A stretch of 64,000 nucleotides of DNA, from positions 110,237-174,236 of the forward strand of contig CAIRYK010000043.1 in assembly GCA_903882805.1 (NCBI GenBank). The letters are read 5' to 3'. How positions within the stretch are numbered: position 1 is the first letter of the stretch; the number at the start of each line of letters is the position of its first letter. A model generated the notes under the pieces. That model saw only the letters and a program-made list of their open reading frames with translations, was not told the origin of the DNA and did no database searches. Source of the DNA: an uncultured Bacteroidota bacterium (GTDB lineage: Bacteria; Bacteroidota; Bacteroidia; Chitinophagales; Chitinophagaceae). Positions 45,283-55,034 of the stretch are shown piece by piece. The position numbers and the translations under genes are program-made.

Positions 45283-46461
45283 ATGAATTATATTCTTTTC
45301 GACGATAGCAATAGAAACAACCTGCTTCCTTTCACACATACACGCGCCGTAGCAGATATTCGCTGCGGTATCATGACCATGCGCGAGCGTTGGGAGTATG
45401 TACTGCAAGTAAAAAACACTTCAACGCTAACGCAAGAATACCTGCAACCGGTTTACGCTTCTAATTGGGGATTAAATGATTGCTACATAAATGGCGGCAT
45501 TTTCGCCTCAATCGAGCTTGGAAAAGCAATACAAACCCTTGCAAAGAATCACAGGCTTGTAAAAGACGGCGTGCTCATTGCCATACATATAGAACGTCCT
45601 GTAAGCACATTTCAAGACCTTGACGATCTACGGGATGGGTACGAAGCTATTGAATTTGAGGGCACAGTAGATTCGATCAAAAACGTCTGGGACATATTTT
45701 CACTAAACGATAGAGCCTTGCGCAACGATTTTGCCATGGTAACCGCAGGACGGACGAGTGCATCGATACCAGAAGGTATAACCGTAACAGGCGCTGATCA
45801 ACTATTTATAGAGCCAGGCGCTATTATTTATGCAGGTTGCGTAATAAACGCGGCCCGCGGGCCTGTGTACATTGGCAAAAACGCCGAGGTGCTTGAGGGA
45901 ACCTTGATGCGCGGCCCTATAGCCATTTGCGATAATGGCGTAGTAAAAATGGGTGCAAAAATATATGGCGCCACTACTATTGGCCCCGGCTGCAAGGTAG
46001 GCGGCGAAATAAACAATGTAGTTTTCTTTGCAAACAGCAACAAAAGCCACGATGGTTATCTGGGCAACGCAGTTATTGGCGAATGGTGCAATCTGGGCGC
46101 CGACACCAACTGCTCAAACCTAAAAAACAATTACGATGAGGTGAAAATATGGGATGAGGCTAACAGAAAATCGGTAAAAACCGGATTGACGTTTTGCGGT
46201 TTGCTTATGGGCGACCATTCCAAATGCGGCATAAATACCATGTTCAACACCGGTACTGTGGTAGGCGTATCCTGCAATATTTTCGGCGGTGGATTTCCGG
46301 AAAAATTTGTGCCTTCTTTTTCGTGGGGAGGATCGGACGTAATGACGACCTACGATTTTAATCGCGCCATGGAGACCGCTAATAGAATGATGAACAGAAG
46401 AGGCGAAAAATTGAATGAAGTTGAAACAGCAATGTTTAGATATATATACGAAAACAGATAA
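45283..46461 (+). CDS. GlmU-like sugar nucleotidyltransferase
   Basis: 392 residues. The N-terminal part is the Bacteroidota GlmU_N-like domain (LLPFTHTRAVADIRCGIMTMRERWE). The C-terminal half is a left-handed beta-helix of hexapeptide repeats (GAIIYAGCVINAARGPVYIGKNAEVLEGTLM, IGEWCNLGADTNCSN). The canonical GlmU pyrophosphorylase motif is not obvious, so the enzyme is probably a divergent sugar-phosphate nucleotidyl- and acyltransferase. It lies 51 bp before tpiA and is probably cotranscribed with it. Confidence 0.82.
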   Translation: MNYILFDDSNRNNLLPFTHTRAVADIRCGIMTMRERWEYVLQVKNTSTLTQEYLQPVYASNWGLNDCYINGGIFASIELGKAIQTLAKNHRLVKDGVLIAIHIERPVSTFQDLDDLRDGYEAIEFEGTVDSIKNVWDIFSLNDRALRNDFAMVTAGRTSASIPEGITVTGADQLFIEPGAIIYAGCVINAARGPVYIGKNAEVLEGTLMRGPIAICDNGVVKMGAKIYGATTIGPGCKVGGEINNVVFFANSNKSHDGYLGNAVIGEWCNLGADTNCSNLKNNYDEVKIWDEANRKSVKTGLTFCGLLMGDHSKCGINTMFNTGTVVGVSCNIFGGGFPEKFVPSFSWGGSDVMTTYDFNRAMETANRMMNRRGEKLNEVETAMFRYIYENR

Positions 46462-46512
46462 CAACAACTCACAAATACAGCCACATACCTGTATGGAATA
46501 AAATCTAAAAAC

Positions 46513-47280
46513 ATGAGAAAGAAAATAGTAGCAGCAAACTGGAAAATGAATCTGACCCTTAACGAGGGCGCAGAACTGGTAAATGAAATATTCAAGGGTT
46601 TGCCTGTGCTAAACGAAGAAAAAAAAGTAGTGATCGCTCCGCCCTACCTGCATATAGTGCAAACAGGCGAACAATTGGCCGGCATGATAGATGTATGTCT
46701 GGGCGCACAAAACTGCCACAGCGAAACATCGGGCGCCTACACGGGCGAAGTATCTGCTGCAATGCTGAAAAGCGCTGGTGTGGAGTACGTAATATTGGGA
46801 CACTCTGAGCGTAGAGAGTACTTTAAAGAAAGCGATGCGACAGTAGCGAAAAAAGTAAACCAGGCCTTGGTAAACGAAATGCAAGTGATATTTTGCTGCG
46901 GCGAGCCGCTGGAAGTAAGAGATGCAGGCACACAAAACGACTATGTAGAAAGTCAGGTTAAAGCAGGTTTGTTTCATCTGAGCGACGAGCAGTTAAAAAA
47001 TGTGGTTATCGCTTACGAACCCATCTGGGCAATAGGCACCGGACGAGTAGCAAGTACAGAACAGGCTCAAGACATGCATGCCCACATTAGAGGTGTAATA
47101 CGCGCCCAATACGGCGATGAAGCAGCTGGCGATATGAGCATTCTGTATGGCGGTAGCTGCAAGCCTACTAACGCTGCAGAACTGTTTTCCTGTGCCGATG
47201 TAGATGGAGGATTGATAGGAGGCGCATCGCTAAAAGCAGCTGAATTTTTGGACATTATAGAGGCGATGGCAGCTTTGTAA
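46513..47280 (+). CDS. tpiA: Triosephosphate isomerase
   Basis: 255 residues, normal length. Active-site residues are all visible: Lys in AANWKMNLTL, His in ILGHSERREYF, catalytic Glu in AYEPIWAIGTG and loop residues GGSCKPTNAAEL. It interconverts dihydroxyacetone phosphate and glyceraldehyde 3-phosphate in glycolysis. Confidence 0.97.
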   Translation: MRKKIVAANWKMNLTLNEGAELVNEIFKGLPVLNEEKKVVIAPPYLHIVQTGEQLAGMIDVCLGAQNCHSETSGAYTGEVSAAMLKSAGVEYVILGHSERREYFKESDATVAKKVNQALVNEMQVIFCCGEPLEVRDAGTQNDYVESQVKAGLFHLSDEQLKNVVIAYEPIWAIGTGRVASTEQAQDMHAHIRGVIRAQYGDEAAGDMSILYGGSCKPTNAAELFSCADVDGGLIGGASLKAAEFLDIIEAMAAL

Positions 47281-47298
47281 AAAATTTTGAAAATTTAT

Positions 47299-47329
47299 TT
47301 TGCTGTTCCGAAAAAGCTTTCTATCTTTG
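47299..47329 (+). promoter_or_regulatory. Promoter of tRNA-Glu
   Basis: TTTG (47299-47302), a 19-bp spacer and TATCTTTG (47322-47329), followed by GCACTCTCAAAACG. It matches the element upstream of the other three tRNA genes. Confidence 0.85.
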
Positions 47330-47349
47330 CACTCTCAAAACGAGGAAAC

Positions 47350-47421
47350 GGCGTGTTGGTCAATCGGTTAAGACGCCTCCCTTTCACGGAGGAATGACGG
47401 GTTCGATTCCCGTACATGCTA
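47350..47421 (+). tRNA. tRNA-Glu (anticodon TTC)
   Basis: Acceptor GGCGTGT / ACATGCT (two G-U pairs), anticodon stem-loop CCTCC-CTTTCAC-GGAGG with anticodon TTC, T-loop GGTTCGATTCC, discriminator A. No CCA is encoded. A terminator follows closely. Confidence 0.93.
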
Positions 47422-47432
47422 CGAACAGCAAG

Positions 47433-47467
47433 CGAAACCCGCCACTATGGCGGGTTTTCGTTTTTTA
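47433..47467 (+). terminator. Terminator of tRNA-Glu
   Basis: CCCGCC-ACTAT-GGCGGG extended by AAA/TTT pairs and followed by TTTTCGTTTTTT. Confidence 0.92.
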
Positions 47468-47608
47468 TCATCCGGCGCTCACGCTAAAGCTCCGGCACAG
47501 TATGCACGCAGAGCGACTCAAGTATTGCACCGCCTATTCTTTATTTATTCATCAACAACTTTTGGGCTTTGCTGCTAATAACCTAAGTTTGCCTCCAAAC
47601 TACTAACA

Positions 47609-48379
47609 GTGGCAAAAACAATTCTCATAACAGGTAGCACCAGCGGCATTGGCCTGGAAACAGCAAAAACATTTGCAGCGCAGGGATATAACATTGTATT
47701 CAACGGATTGGAAACTAATGGCGCTGATATAGCCAGGCAGGTAGCTAACGAATACAATGTCGGGTATTTGTTTTCACCAGCCAATATGATGTACCCTGCC
47801 GAAATTAGAACAATGGTAGCTGAAGCTATTGCCGCATTCGGAAGTATAGAAGTATTGGTCAATAATGCTGGTATGCAGTATGTAGCGCCAGTAAATGAAT
47901 TTCCGGACGACAAATGGGACGCTATTATTGCTGTAAACTTATCGGCTGCGTTTCATGCTACGAAGGCTGTTTGGGACTGCATGAAAAATCAGGGTTACGG
48001 TCGTATCATCAATATCGCTTCCGCGCACGGCTTGCGCGCTTCTGCGTTCAAGGGCGCCTATGTAGCTGCTAAACACGGGCTTGTGGGTTTCACAAAAACA
48101 ATAGCATTAGAAGGCGCGCCCTATGGCATAACCTGCAACGCTATTTGTCCCGGATATGTAGACACGGCTATTGTGCGCAAACAAATACCCCAGCAGGCAA
48201 AAGCACATAATATGACCGAAAAAGAAGTAATAGACAACATATTTCTGGAACGTCACGCTGTAAAAGAATTTGTACCCATAGAACTTGTAGCCCAAACCAC
48301 ATGGTTTCTTGCGTCTCCACAAGCTGGCACCATCACTGGCATTGCCTTACCGGTAGACGCCGGCTGGACAGCCCACTAA
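47609..48379 (+). CDS. Short-chain dehydrogenase, 3-hydroxybutyrate dehydrogenase-like
   Basis: 256 residues with a GTG start (GTG GCA AAA ACA), since no ATG lies upstream in frame nearby. SDR motifs: GSTSGIGLETA (cofactor), NNAGMQYVAPVNEF, Ser in INIASAHGLRAS, Tyr-Lys in AYVAAKHGL. The HGLRASAFKGAY and NAICPGYVDTAIVRKQI segments and the insert with DNIFLERHAVKEFVPIE are typical of D-3-hydroxybutyrate dehydrogenases, which oxidise 3-hydroxybutyrate to acetoacetate with NAD. Confidence 0.87.
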   Translation: MAKTILITGSTSGIGLETAKTFAAQGYNIVFNGLETNGADIARQVANEYNVGYLFSPANMMYPAEIRTMVAEAIAAFGSIEVLVNNAGMQYVAPVNEFPDDKWDAIIAVNLSAAFHATKAVWDCMKNQGYGRIINIASAHGLRASAFKGAYVAAKHGLVGFTKTIALEGAPYGITCNAICPGYVDTAIVRKQIPQQAKAHNMTEKEVIDNIFLERHAVKEFVPIELVAQTTWFLASPQAGTITGIALPVDAGWTAH

Positions 48380-48408
48380 CACAAACTCACTACTTACCAA
48401 CCTGAATT

Positions 48409-49263
48409 ATGCACAAGCTACCAGCTCACAAAACGCATTTCATTACCGTTAATTACATACGCCTGCATTATGTAGACTATTATCATGCTGATGCCCCAAC
48501 GCTTATATTAATGCATGGACTGACTGCCAATGCCCGCGCTTTCGATGCACTGGTAGCGCGCCTGCATCCCAACTATCGCATTATATGTCCTGATTTTAGA
48601 GGCAACGGACAAAGCGATGCACCCACTAATGCCTATAGCCTGAAAGAACATGCTCAAGATATTGTCGCAATTATCAACCATCTTGGCCTCAAGCAAGTTT
48701 ACCTTGCCGGTCATTCATTTGGCGGGTATATGGCATTCTTTATAGTGGCAAATTATCCGGAGCTGGTAAGTAAACTCGTGATACTGGACGCTGCAAAAGC
48801 AATGAACCCGAGAACACCCCAAATGCTCTCCGGCGCCATGTCGCGGCTCGATGTTGTTTATCCCGACTTCGACGCTTATGTAGCGCATGTACGCAACGCG
48901 CCCTACCTAACTATATGGGATCCTATGATGATGCATTATTTCCGGGCAGACGTACAAGACCTTCCGGAAGGGGGCGTGAAACCACACAGTAAGTTGAAAA
49001 ACATGACTGCAAAATCGATGGGACTGATGCGGTCGGACTGGAACGATATGATAGAAAGTATAAGGCAGCCTACCCTACTCGTGAATGCGCTGGAAAACTA
49101 CACTATGGGTGAACAATTGTTACCAACAAAAATAGCGAGGGAAACAGTAGCCATGATGCAAAATGCTACCTACCGGGGCGTAAGCGGCAACCATCAAACT
49201 ATGTTATATGGCGAAGGCGCTAAAGAAACGGCAGCATTTATGATTAAGTTCCTTAACGAGTAA
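48409..49263 (+). CDS. Alpha/beta hydrolase
   Basis: 284 residues. Oxyanion segment LILMHGLTANARAFDAL, DFRGNGQSDAP, nucleophile elbow LAGHSFGGYMAFF (Ser near 105) and the C-terminal His in VSGNHQTMLYGEG. No signal peptide. It lies 29 bp downstream of the dehydrogenase, so the two are probably cotranscribed; an esterase or C-C hydrolase role is possible but the substrate is not identifiable. Confidence 0.85.
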   Translation: MHKLPAHKTHFITVNYIRLHYVDYYHADAPTLILMHGLTANARAFDALVARLHPNYRIICPDFRGNGQSDAPTNAYSLKEHAQDIVAIINHLGLKQVYLAGHSFGGYMAFFIVANYPELVSKLVILDAAKAMNPRTPQMLSGAMSRLDVVYPDFDAYVAHVRNAPYLTIWDPMMMHYFRADVQDLPEGGVKPHSKLKNMTAKSMGLMRSDWNDMIESIRQPTLLVNALENYTMGEQLLPTKIARETVAMMQNATYRGVSGNHQTMLYGEGAKETAAFMIKFLNE

Positions 49264-49336
49264 TAAGCTGTTGGCTAACTATCAGCAAATAGATGCTAGG
49301 GATACAATTAGGTAACTAAGTTATCAATCACAAACG

Positions 49337-49885
49337 ATGTCATACTGCAGCGCTTTAGAAAATATGTCGGGCGATAGAAGAGAATTGCATAAAGCCTACC
49401 ACGATAATCTCTATGGATATCCAATTAGCGACGACAACGAACTTTTTTGCCGCCTGATACTTGAAATAAATCAGGCAGGACTAAGTTGGGAAATTATACT
49501 AAAAAAAGAAGCAACTTTTAGAGCTGCATATAGCAATTTCGATATTGCTGCCGTGGCTGCATATACAGAAACAGATCGCCAACGCCTGCTTGCAGATGCA
49601 GGAATCATACGCAACCGGCTAAAAGTGAATGCGGCAATAGAAAATGCCAGGACTATCATAGAGTTGCAAAACCAGCACGGTTCTTTTGCAAATTGGCTGG
49701 AGCAGCGCCATCCCAAAACTAAAGAGGAATGGGTCAAAATATTTAAAAAGACTTTCCGATTTACCGGAGGTGAAATAGTAAACGAATTTCTGATGAGTAT
49801 TGGTTTCCTGCCGGGTGCACACAGTAAAGACTGCCCCGTGTATAACAAAGTTGCGAAAACCAACCCTGCATGGCTTAGATTGTAA
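49337..49885 (+). CDS. tag: DNA-3-methyladenine glycosylase I
   Basis: 182 residues. Zinc ligands match the Tag family: Cys4 (MSYCSAL), His in LHKAYHDN and the C-terminal His and Cys in GAHSKDCPVYNK. The active-site region is ELFCRLILEINQAGLSWEIILKKE. It removes 3-methyladenine from alkylated DNA. The converging gene at 49911 also looks like a DNA glycosylase; only 25 bp separate their ends. Confidence 0.93.
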   Translation: MSYCSALENMSGDRRELHKAYHDNLYGYPISDDNELFCRLILEINQAGLSWEIILKKEATFRAAYSNFDIAAVAAYTETDRQRLLADAGIIRNRLKVNAAIENARTIIELQNQHGSFANWLEQRHPKTKEEWVKIFKKTFRFTGGEIVNEFLMSIGFLPGAHSKDCPVYNKVAKTNPAWLRL

Positions 49886-49910
49886 TTATAGAAAAACGAT
49901 TCTGTTACTT

Positions 49911-50537
49911 TTAGAAATGCCATTCCTGTTGCCACCTGCGTAAAATATAATCCTCGAGCAGCGGTATAACATCTTCCGGATGATCGTTATTGTGCGCACC
50001 ATGCTGGTAAAAGGCATTGCCAGACGGCGTAAGCAATCTGCGCTCCCTAATACCATTCTGGCTACAGTAGTGAATTACGGGATTCCAAATGTGCCGCCAA
50101 AAAGCCTCGCTTATACCTCTGGTAAGGTATACGTTTTTTATCGTCGGATTAAGCTTCAGCAGTTGCACGATATTTACATAATCGAAATCATCGAAATTAA
50201 ATACCAATGCTTGATCTGAGTACCCGCCAATAATCTTCCGGTGCTCTTTATTACTTGCATCAGCGTCATCTACAGCGCTAATAAGATCTGTAATAGCAAT
50301 TTTATTATCGCTGCAAAACTGCTTCCATTCTGTAGGTCCTGCATTTATTAAAGTACTACTTCCATACAAGCGAGGCAAAACATCCCAAAAATTATTGCTG
50401 GCAGTTCTGCCATAAAACCATTCTGCGGTATTAGTATCGGGCCATTCCGGATTGAACGTACCAACTATCAATGTAGTAGGCTCAAAATTTAGCTTAGACA
50501 GCGCTAAATAGCTTTTAAATTTATGATTACAAGGCAT
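49911..50537 (-). CDS. Uracil-DNA glycosylase superfamily-like protein
   Basis: 208 residues. The N-terminal LIVGTFNPEWP corresponds to motif 1 of the superfamily (GxxPG/S type), EWFYGRTASNNFWDVLPRLYG resembles the YY.HPRN.FW block of the hypoxanthine-DNA (family 6) branch, and LLTPSGNAFYQH near the C-terminus takes the place of motif 2. These are similarities seen by eye, without a search. If correct it would excise deaminated bases. It is convergent with tag. Confidence 0.55.
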   Translation of the reverse strand: MPCNHKFKSYLALSKLNFEPTTLIVGTFNPEWPDTNTAEWFYGRTASNNFWDVLPRLYGSSTLINAGPTEWKQFCSDNKIAITDLISAVDDADASNKEHRKIIGGYSDQALVFNFDDFDYVNIVQLLKLNPTIKNVYLTRGISEAFWRHIWNPVIHYCSQNGIRERRLLTPSGNAFYQHGAHNNDHPEDVIPLLEDYILRRWQQEWHF

Positions 50538-50796
50538 ATACGCGACGACAAATAGATAGCCCTACAAACTGCAGACTACAATGGAAACTATTATCCAAAA
50601 ATAGTAAATCACCGTGTAAAAGATCAATCAAAAGGAAATGACTATGTCCATTAGCACTGTTTAGTTAACCGAATTCGTTGCCCAAATCCTCAACAAAACC
50701 ACCGTAATAGACTGGTCGGGATGGCGAAAAGTTGCTATTAAAGATAAATTTCCAACTTTTTCGCAATGGCGTAGGAGCTTTTCCTAACTTTAGAGA

Positions 50797-51363
50797 ATGG
50801 GATTTCTAAGCAATTTTTTTGGAGGCAAAAAGCACAGCAATTTTACTCCGACGTCCGATACTATGTCCGATGAACTATTTTGGAAACTAATCAATCTAAC
50901 GTATAATAAATCTAAAGGCGATTTTGAAACGCAGCAACAAGTACTGAATCAAGAGCTAAGCAAGTTGCGACCGATTGAGATTATCCACTTTGACAACAAA
51001 TTCAGGAAGTTGAGAGGCGATGCCTACACCTGGAATTTGTGGGCAGCAATATTTATTATAAATGGAGGATGCAGCGATGATTCTTTTATGGATTTTCGTG
51101 GCTGGGTGATTGCGCAAGGAAAGGAATTCTATTATCGAACAGTATCTGATCCCGGATCGCTAATTGATGTAGACGCAGAACGAATAGAGGTAGATTGGGA
51201 GGGAATGGGATATATACCTGCTGCAGTTTTCAAGGAAATTACCGGTGTTGAAATACCTTCTGTACAGATCGAAAACGTTGAAATAATAGGGGAAGAGTGG
51301 GACGAAGACAATGACGATCTTAAGACTAGATATCCGTTACTTTGGGCCAAATACGCTAACTAA
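50797..51363 (+). CDS. DUF4240 domain protein
   Basis: 188 residues. After a short lysine-rich N-terminus it has the DUF4240 pattern: MSDELFWKLINLTYNKSKGDFE, LSKLRPIEIIHFDNKFRKL, AAIFIINGGCSDDSFMDFRGWVIAQGKEFYYRTV and VFKEITGVEIP. Proteins with this domain are often encoded in accessory or toxin-immunity regions, but none is evident here. No signal peptide. The 259-bp gap upstream has no gene I can support. Confidence 0.82.
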   Translation: MGFLSNFFGGKKHSNFTPTSDTMSDELFWKLINLTYNKSKGDFETQQQVLNQELSKLRPIEIIHFDNKFRKLRGDAYTWNLWAAIFIINGGCSDDSFMDFRGWVIAQGKEFYYRTVSDPGSLIDVDAERIEVDWEGMGYIPAAVFKEITGVEIPSVQIENVEIIGEEWDEDNDDLKTRYPLLWAKYAN

Positions 51364-51521
51364 ACCCAAAACACGCTTATCGCCTACTTTTATAATCTGC
51401 ATAAGTAAATGGGACTGTTTTTGCATTGTGTGGAGAACATACTGGCAATTTTGTATTTTCATCATTATATTTTACAGAAAACTCAGGTTTAGAAATTTGT
51501 GCTTAAGAAAAGGTATAAACA

Positions 51522-52697
51522 TTGGCCAAAATCGTATTTATAACATCCCGCTTTCCCTACCCGCTTACAAAAGGCGATAGGTTGAGGGTATATTTTCAGT
51601 TAAAACATCTTGCCTTAAACCATGAAATTCACCTTGTGGCCATACACAACGCTGAAATTTCGGAGCTCGACCTCGCAGCAGTTGCACAGTTTTGCAAGTC
51701 TGTGCAAGTGTACATCTTACCGCTTTATAAAAGGTTGTTTCAATTGTTGCTAAGTCCCTTTAAAAAACTGCCCTTGCAAGTGGCTTTTTTTTACAACGAT
51801 GACATCAGGAAAAAAATAGAAGAAAATGTTGCTACCCTACAACCGGATCACCTACACTGTCACTTGATTCGGACCACTGAGTATGTAAAAAACATTAAAG
51901 GCGTGCAAAAATCCCTCGACTTCATGGACGCTTTTGGTAAGGGTATGGAAAAAAGGGCGCAACTGGAAAGCAACCCATTGAAGCGATTAATTTTCCGTTA
52001 TGAACAACACCGACTGTACCGTTATGAAAATCAAGTTTTCAGTTATGTAGATCGGACGTGTATCATTTCTAAACAAGACAAGAGCTGGATGTCGGGCAAC
52101 AAAACCAATGAAATCATTATACTACCCAATGGCGTAGATTTTGAAGCATTTCACCCCAAAACGCGGGAAAAGAAATACGACATAGTGTTTATGGGCAACC
52201 TGGATTATCCCCCAAACATAGTAGCGGTCAACTTTTTATTGAAAGAAATTATTCCTCTGGTAAGAAAAACAAGACCTGACATAAAGACGCTTATTGCCGG
52301 TACGGGCGCTTCAAAAAAAATGAAAAGCTTGGGGTCTAAAAACGTTGACTTTATTGAGCGTTTCAGTCACATAAGCGAGTCCATTGCTATCTCAAAGATC
52401 ATGGTTGCCCCGATGATCGTACATATTGGCTTGCCAAACAAAGTTATTCAGGCTATGGCCATGAAAGTACCGTGCATAGTAACCACTTTATCAAACAACT
52501 CAATTGGCGCTGAAAACAATAAATCGATCATAGAGGCAAACACAGCCGAAGAATTTGCAATTGCTATAAATGATATATTAACCTACGAAACCAAAGCCAA
52601 TTCGATTGCGGAAGAAGCATATACCTTTGTTAGGGAGTATTATTCATGGGAAAAACAAAACAAGGTTTTTACTGAATTGATACTGAAAATGACCTAA
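51522..52697 (+). CDS. Glycosyltransferase (GT4-like, TIGR03087-type)
   Basis: 391 residues, start TTG at 51522 (TTG GCC AAA ATC); no ATG is available near the conserved N-terminus KIVFITSRFPYPLTKGDRLRV. The C-terminal donor-binding domain has IIILPNGVDFEAF, VFMGNLDYPPN and IVHIGLPNKVIQAMAMKVPCIVTT. It resembles the sugar transferases of exopolysaccharide systems. It stands alone, with neither of the two other glycan loci nearby. Confidence 0.87.
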   Translation: MAKIVFITSRFPYPLTKGDRLRVYFQLKHLALNHEIHLVAIHNAEISELDLAAVAQFCKSVQVYILPLYKRLFQLLLSPFKKLPLQVAFFYNDDIRKKIEENVATLQPDHLHCHLIRTTEYVKNIKGVQKSLDFMDAFGKGMEKRAQLESNPLKRLIFRYEQHRLYRYENQVFSYVDRTCIISKQDKSWMSGNKTNEIIILPNGVDFEAFHPKTREKKYDIVFMGNLDYPPNIVAVNFLLKEIIPLVRKTRPDIKTLIAGTGASKKMKSLGSKNVDFIERFSHISESIAISKIMVAPMIVHIGLPNKVIQAMAMKVPCIVTTLSNNSIGAENNKSIIEANTAEEFAIAINDILTYETKANSIAEEAYTFVREYYSWEKQNKVFTELILKMT

Positions 52698-52794
52698 ATA
52701 ACGTTTCCAATTATACGGAGATTGTGTACTGCGATCGATCATAGCGCATATATATGCTTTAAGAAGATAATGCTGCTCAAAAAAGGAATGTTTG

Positions 52795-54096
52795 ATGAAC
52801 GAAAAAAATCTGATCTGCTTTGATACTCTGATTATTGGTGGCGGACCAGCAGGAACAGGATTATTATTGAAATCGCTAAAGGACGGAGGAACTAATGGTT
52901 TCTTTAATAGGCGTGTAGCTTTAGTTGAGCAATCATCGCAATTAATTGCAGGAAATATCACCCAATACCAAGTGAACAGCGATACGTTGTCCGACGTATT
53001 TTTAGAATGCCTTGATGGCGCTACAAGTAATTTCTTCAATTTGGAGCAATTAAGCGCTGAAATTGAGTTAGTGCAATCGTATAAAGGAAAATCTATTCCC
53101 TTACCCAAGCTGGCCGCTTATTTTAATAAACTTGGAGCGCTTTTGAAGGAGGCGTTGACAGCAGCCCAGAAATGCACTTTCTTCATGAATACGATTGTAG
53201 AGCGGGTTGTTCAAGACAAAGACGGTATCTATTCAATTCATCTTTCCGGAAGGCAACAGCTGATTACAGCCAGGCAAATTGTGTTAGCAACCGGAGGAAT
53301 TCCTAAAACACAATCTGATACAACCTTTGCTCATACTATTTCGCTTAGTCCCTATTGTGATAAAATCATTCATACAGATACTATATTAAGGTTAGGGTTG
53401 GGAAACGACCTCAAAATAACGCTTAAAAACAACCCAAGAGTTGTGATAATGGGCGGTAGCCACAGCGCATTCTCTGCAGCTCATTACCTTTTGAATGGCC
53501 CAGATGGGATTACCTTTAAGAATGGCGATATACAGATATGGTCAACTCGGCGTCCTAAAATCTATTTCAATAATAAAGCAGAAGCGCTTGCCAGCGGCTA
53601 CGATGATTTTGGGGAAGATGACTTTTGTCCGGTAACCGGAAAATTATACCGGTTGGCTGGGTTGCGTATGGATGGACGAGCATTATATATGCAAATGCTT
53701 GGATTAGGACATGCAATAAAAGAAAATAGAGTTGTACACAATGTCTTCACTAACCAAATGCTGGAAATAGAAGAGCAATTAAAATCGGCCGCGCTTATTA
53801 TTTCCGCATATGGATACCAGTTAAATAGGATACCGTTTTTCGATGCCAATGGCGACGAAATCCAATTCAACGGCACAAAAACCAATCGCTGGGTGAACGA
53901 CAATTGCGAACTTCTGGATAAAAACGAGAAAGCTATTCCATCTGTGTTTGCAACCGGAATGGCTACAGGCTTTATACCAAAGGGCGAACTAGGAGGCGAA
54001 CCAACCTTTAACGGACAAACAAATGGCATATGGTATTACCAGAATGCCATTGCAGATTTGATTATGCGAAATTTGGGGGTAATGATGGAGGAGTAA
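52795..54096 (+). CDS. FAD-dependent oxidoreductase
   Basis: 433 residues from the ATG at 52795, which has an AAAGGA ribosome site; a TTG one codon earlier is possible. The N-terminal dinucleotide fold is TLIIGGGPAGTGLLL, the second GxGxxG-type site is VVIMGGSHSAFSAAHYL (NAD(P)-binding or FAD/NAD-linked fold) and the C-terminal FAD contact is SVFATGMATGFIPKGELGGEP. It resembles pyridine-nucleotide-disulfide/lysine N6-hydroxylase-like flavoproteins. The substrate is unknown. The protein is complete. Confidence 0.82.
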   Translation: MNEKNLICFDTLIIGGGPAGTGLLLKSLKDGGTNGFFNRRVALVEQSSQLIAGNITQYQVNSDTLSDVFLECLDGATSNFFNLEQLSAEIELVQSYKGKSIPLPKLAAYFNKLGALLKEALTAAQKCTFFMNTIVERVVQDKDGIYSIHLSGRQQLITARQIVLATGGIPKTQSDTTFAHTISLSPYCDKIIHTDTILRLGLGNDLKITLKNNPRVVIMGGSHSAFSAAHYLLNGPDGITFKNGDIQIWSTRRPKIYFNNKAEALASGYDDFGEDDFCPVTGKLYRLAGLRMDGRALYMQMLGLGHAIKENRVVHNVFTNQMLEIEEQLKSAALIISAYGYQLNRIPFFDANGDEIQFNGTKTNRWVNDNCELLDKNEKAIPSVFATGMATGFIPKGELGGEPTFNGQTNGIWYYQNAIADLIMRNLGVMMEE

Positions 54097-54389
54097 TGTA
54101 TTGTAGGTTTGAACCGAGTGAATAACAAGGGTATAGTCCATTTCAGCGGGCTGTAAGGGACAACTTTAGTTTTGGTCGTGCTTTTTCACTTTCGCATGAA
54201 GTGCTTGTCATGCTTGCAATTTCATAAAGCATCTTATCTGCTCTTTGGGTTAGAAACCCATGACTTTTGCACTAAGCAAATACTTGTTTAAAATGAAACA
54301 CAGAAAGGCTGTCATTCGACGACAAATATCGTATGTCTATCTACGATTCACATCGCTGATGAATGTGTACTCTTATAAATTCAATCTGT

Positions 54390-54860
54390 AAAATAAAAAT
54401 AGTCTTTTTACTATTAGCCCTTTACATCTAATAGAGCCAACTCATTGCTTAGCCTATCAATTTCAGGTAAACGCTTGAAAAAATAAAAGTGGTTGAGCAT
54501 AATATAACTGAAAATATTATAGTTGTTAACGCAAAACCGACCAATATTAATGAACGCATGGCAAAGTACCATGCAAAAGGCCTGAGTATAGCAGCTATTC
54601 AAGACTACAAAATTGTCAGGGCAAAAGGCAATGTGTGTATGGGTAGATGAAGAAGAGAAAAAGAGTGCGACAAGTGAAACCCTGTTTGAACCGGGATCTA
54701 TATGTAAATCGCTAAATGCTCTCGGCATTTTAAAATTAGTAGAAGACAAAAAATGATCTTCATACGCACATCAATACCTATCTCTCCTTATGGAAGTTTA
54801 CCCTATGATTCGATTTCAAAAGTAAAAAAATCACATTGGCGCAAATGCTAAGTCAACAAA
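54390..54860 (+). pseudogene. Decayed serine hydrolase (beta-lactamase class C family) gene
   Basis: Reading three frames in turn recovers a recognisable protein start: a signal-peptide-like VFLLLALYI at 54402, then VVEHNITENIIVV, GLSIAAIQDYKIV (54579-54617), the SxxK active site within EPGSICKSLNALGILKLVED (54691-54747) and DLHTHINTYLSLWKF, KKITLAQML. Several Gln positions are stops, and at least two single-base frameshifts (near 54640 and 54755) break it. It ends well short of the roughly 350-residue family length. The gene is dead. The 290 bp before it contain nothing I can identify. Confidence 0.8.
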
Positions 54861-55034
54861 GTCGTTACACCTATTTCATTACAAGTTTTGTAGAGCATTA
54901 GGTATCTTCTTTACGAGCAGCTCCCTTTTCGTTCAACATATAAAAACAACATCTTTTGTTATTTTCACGTTCAAAATATTTGCTCCTTAACAATTCAGTA
55001 TCTTTCCTCTTCAAAATGTCTAGTAGAGGTATAT

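Noticed and set aside
50538..50796. Possible short gene before the DUF4240 gene
   Set aside because: One frame reads a protein-like 35-residue stretch (VIDWSGWRKVAIKDKFPTF) but lacks a start and is preceded by stops.
54100..54389. Left attachment site matching the tRNA-Lys 3' end
   Set aside because: No copy of the tRNA 3' sequence was found by eye in this region; the boundary of the island stays undefined.
54414..54749. 111-codon minus-strand frame
   Set aside because: It is the reverse complement of the serine-hydrolase remnant, whose plus-strand reading has recognisable motifs.
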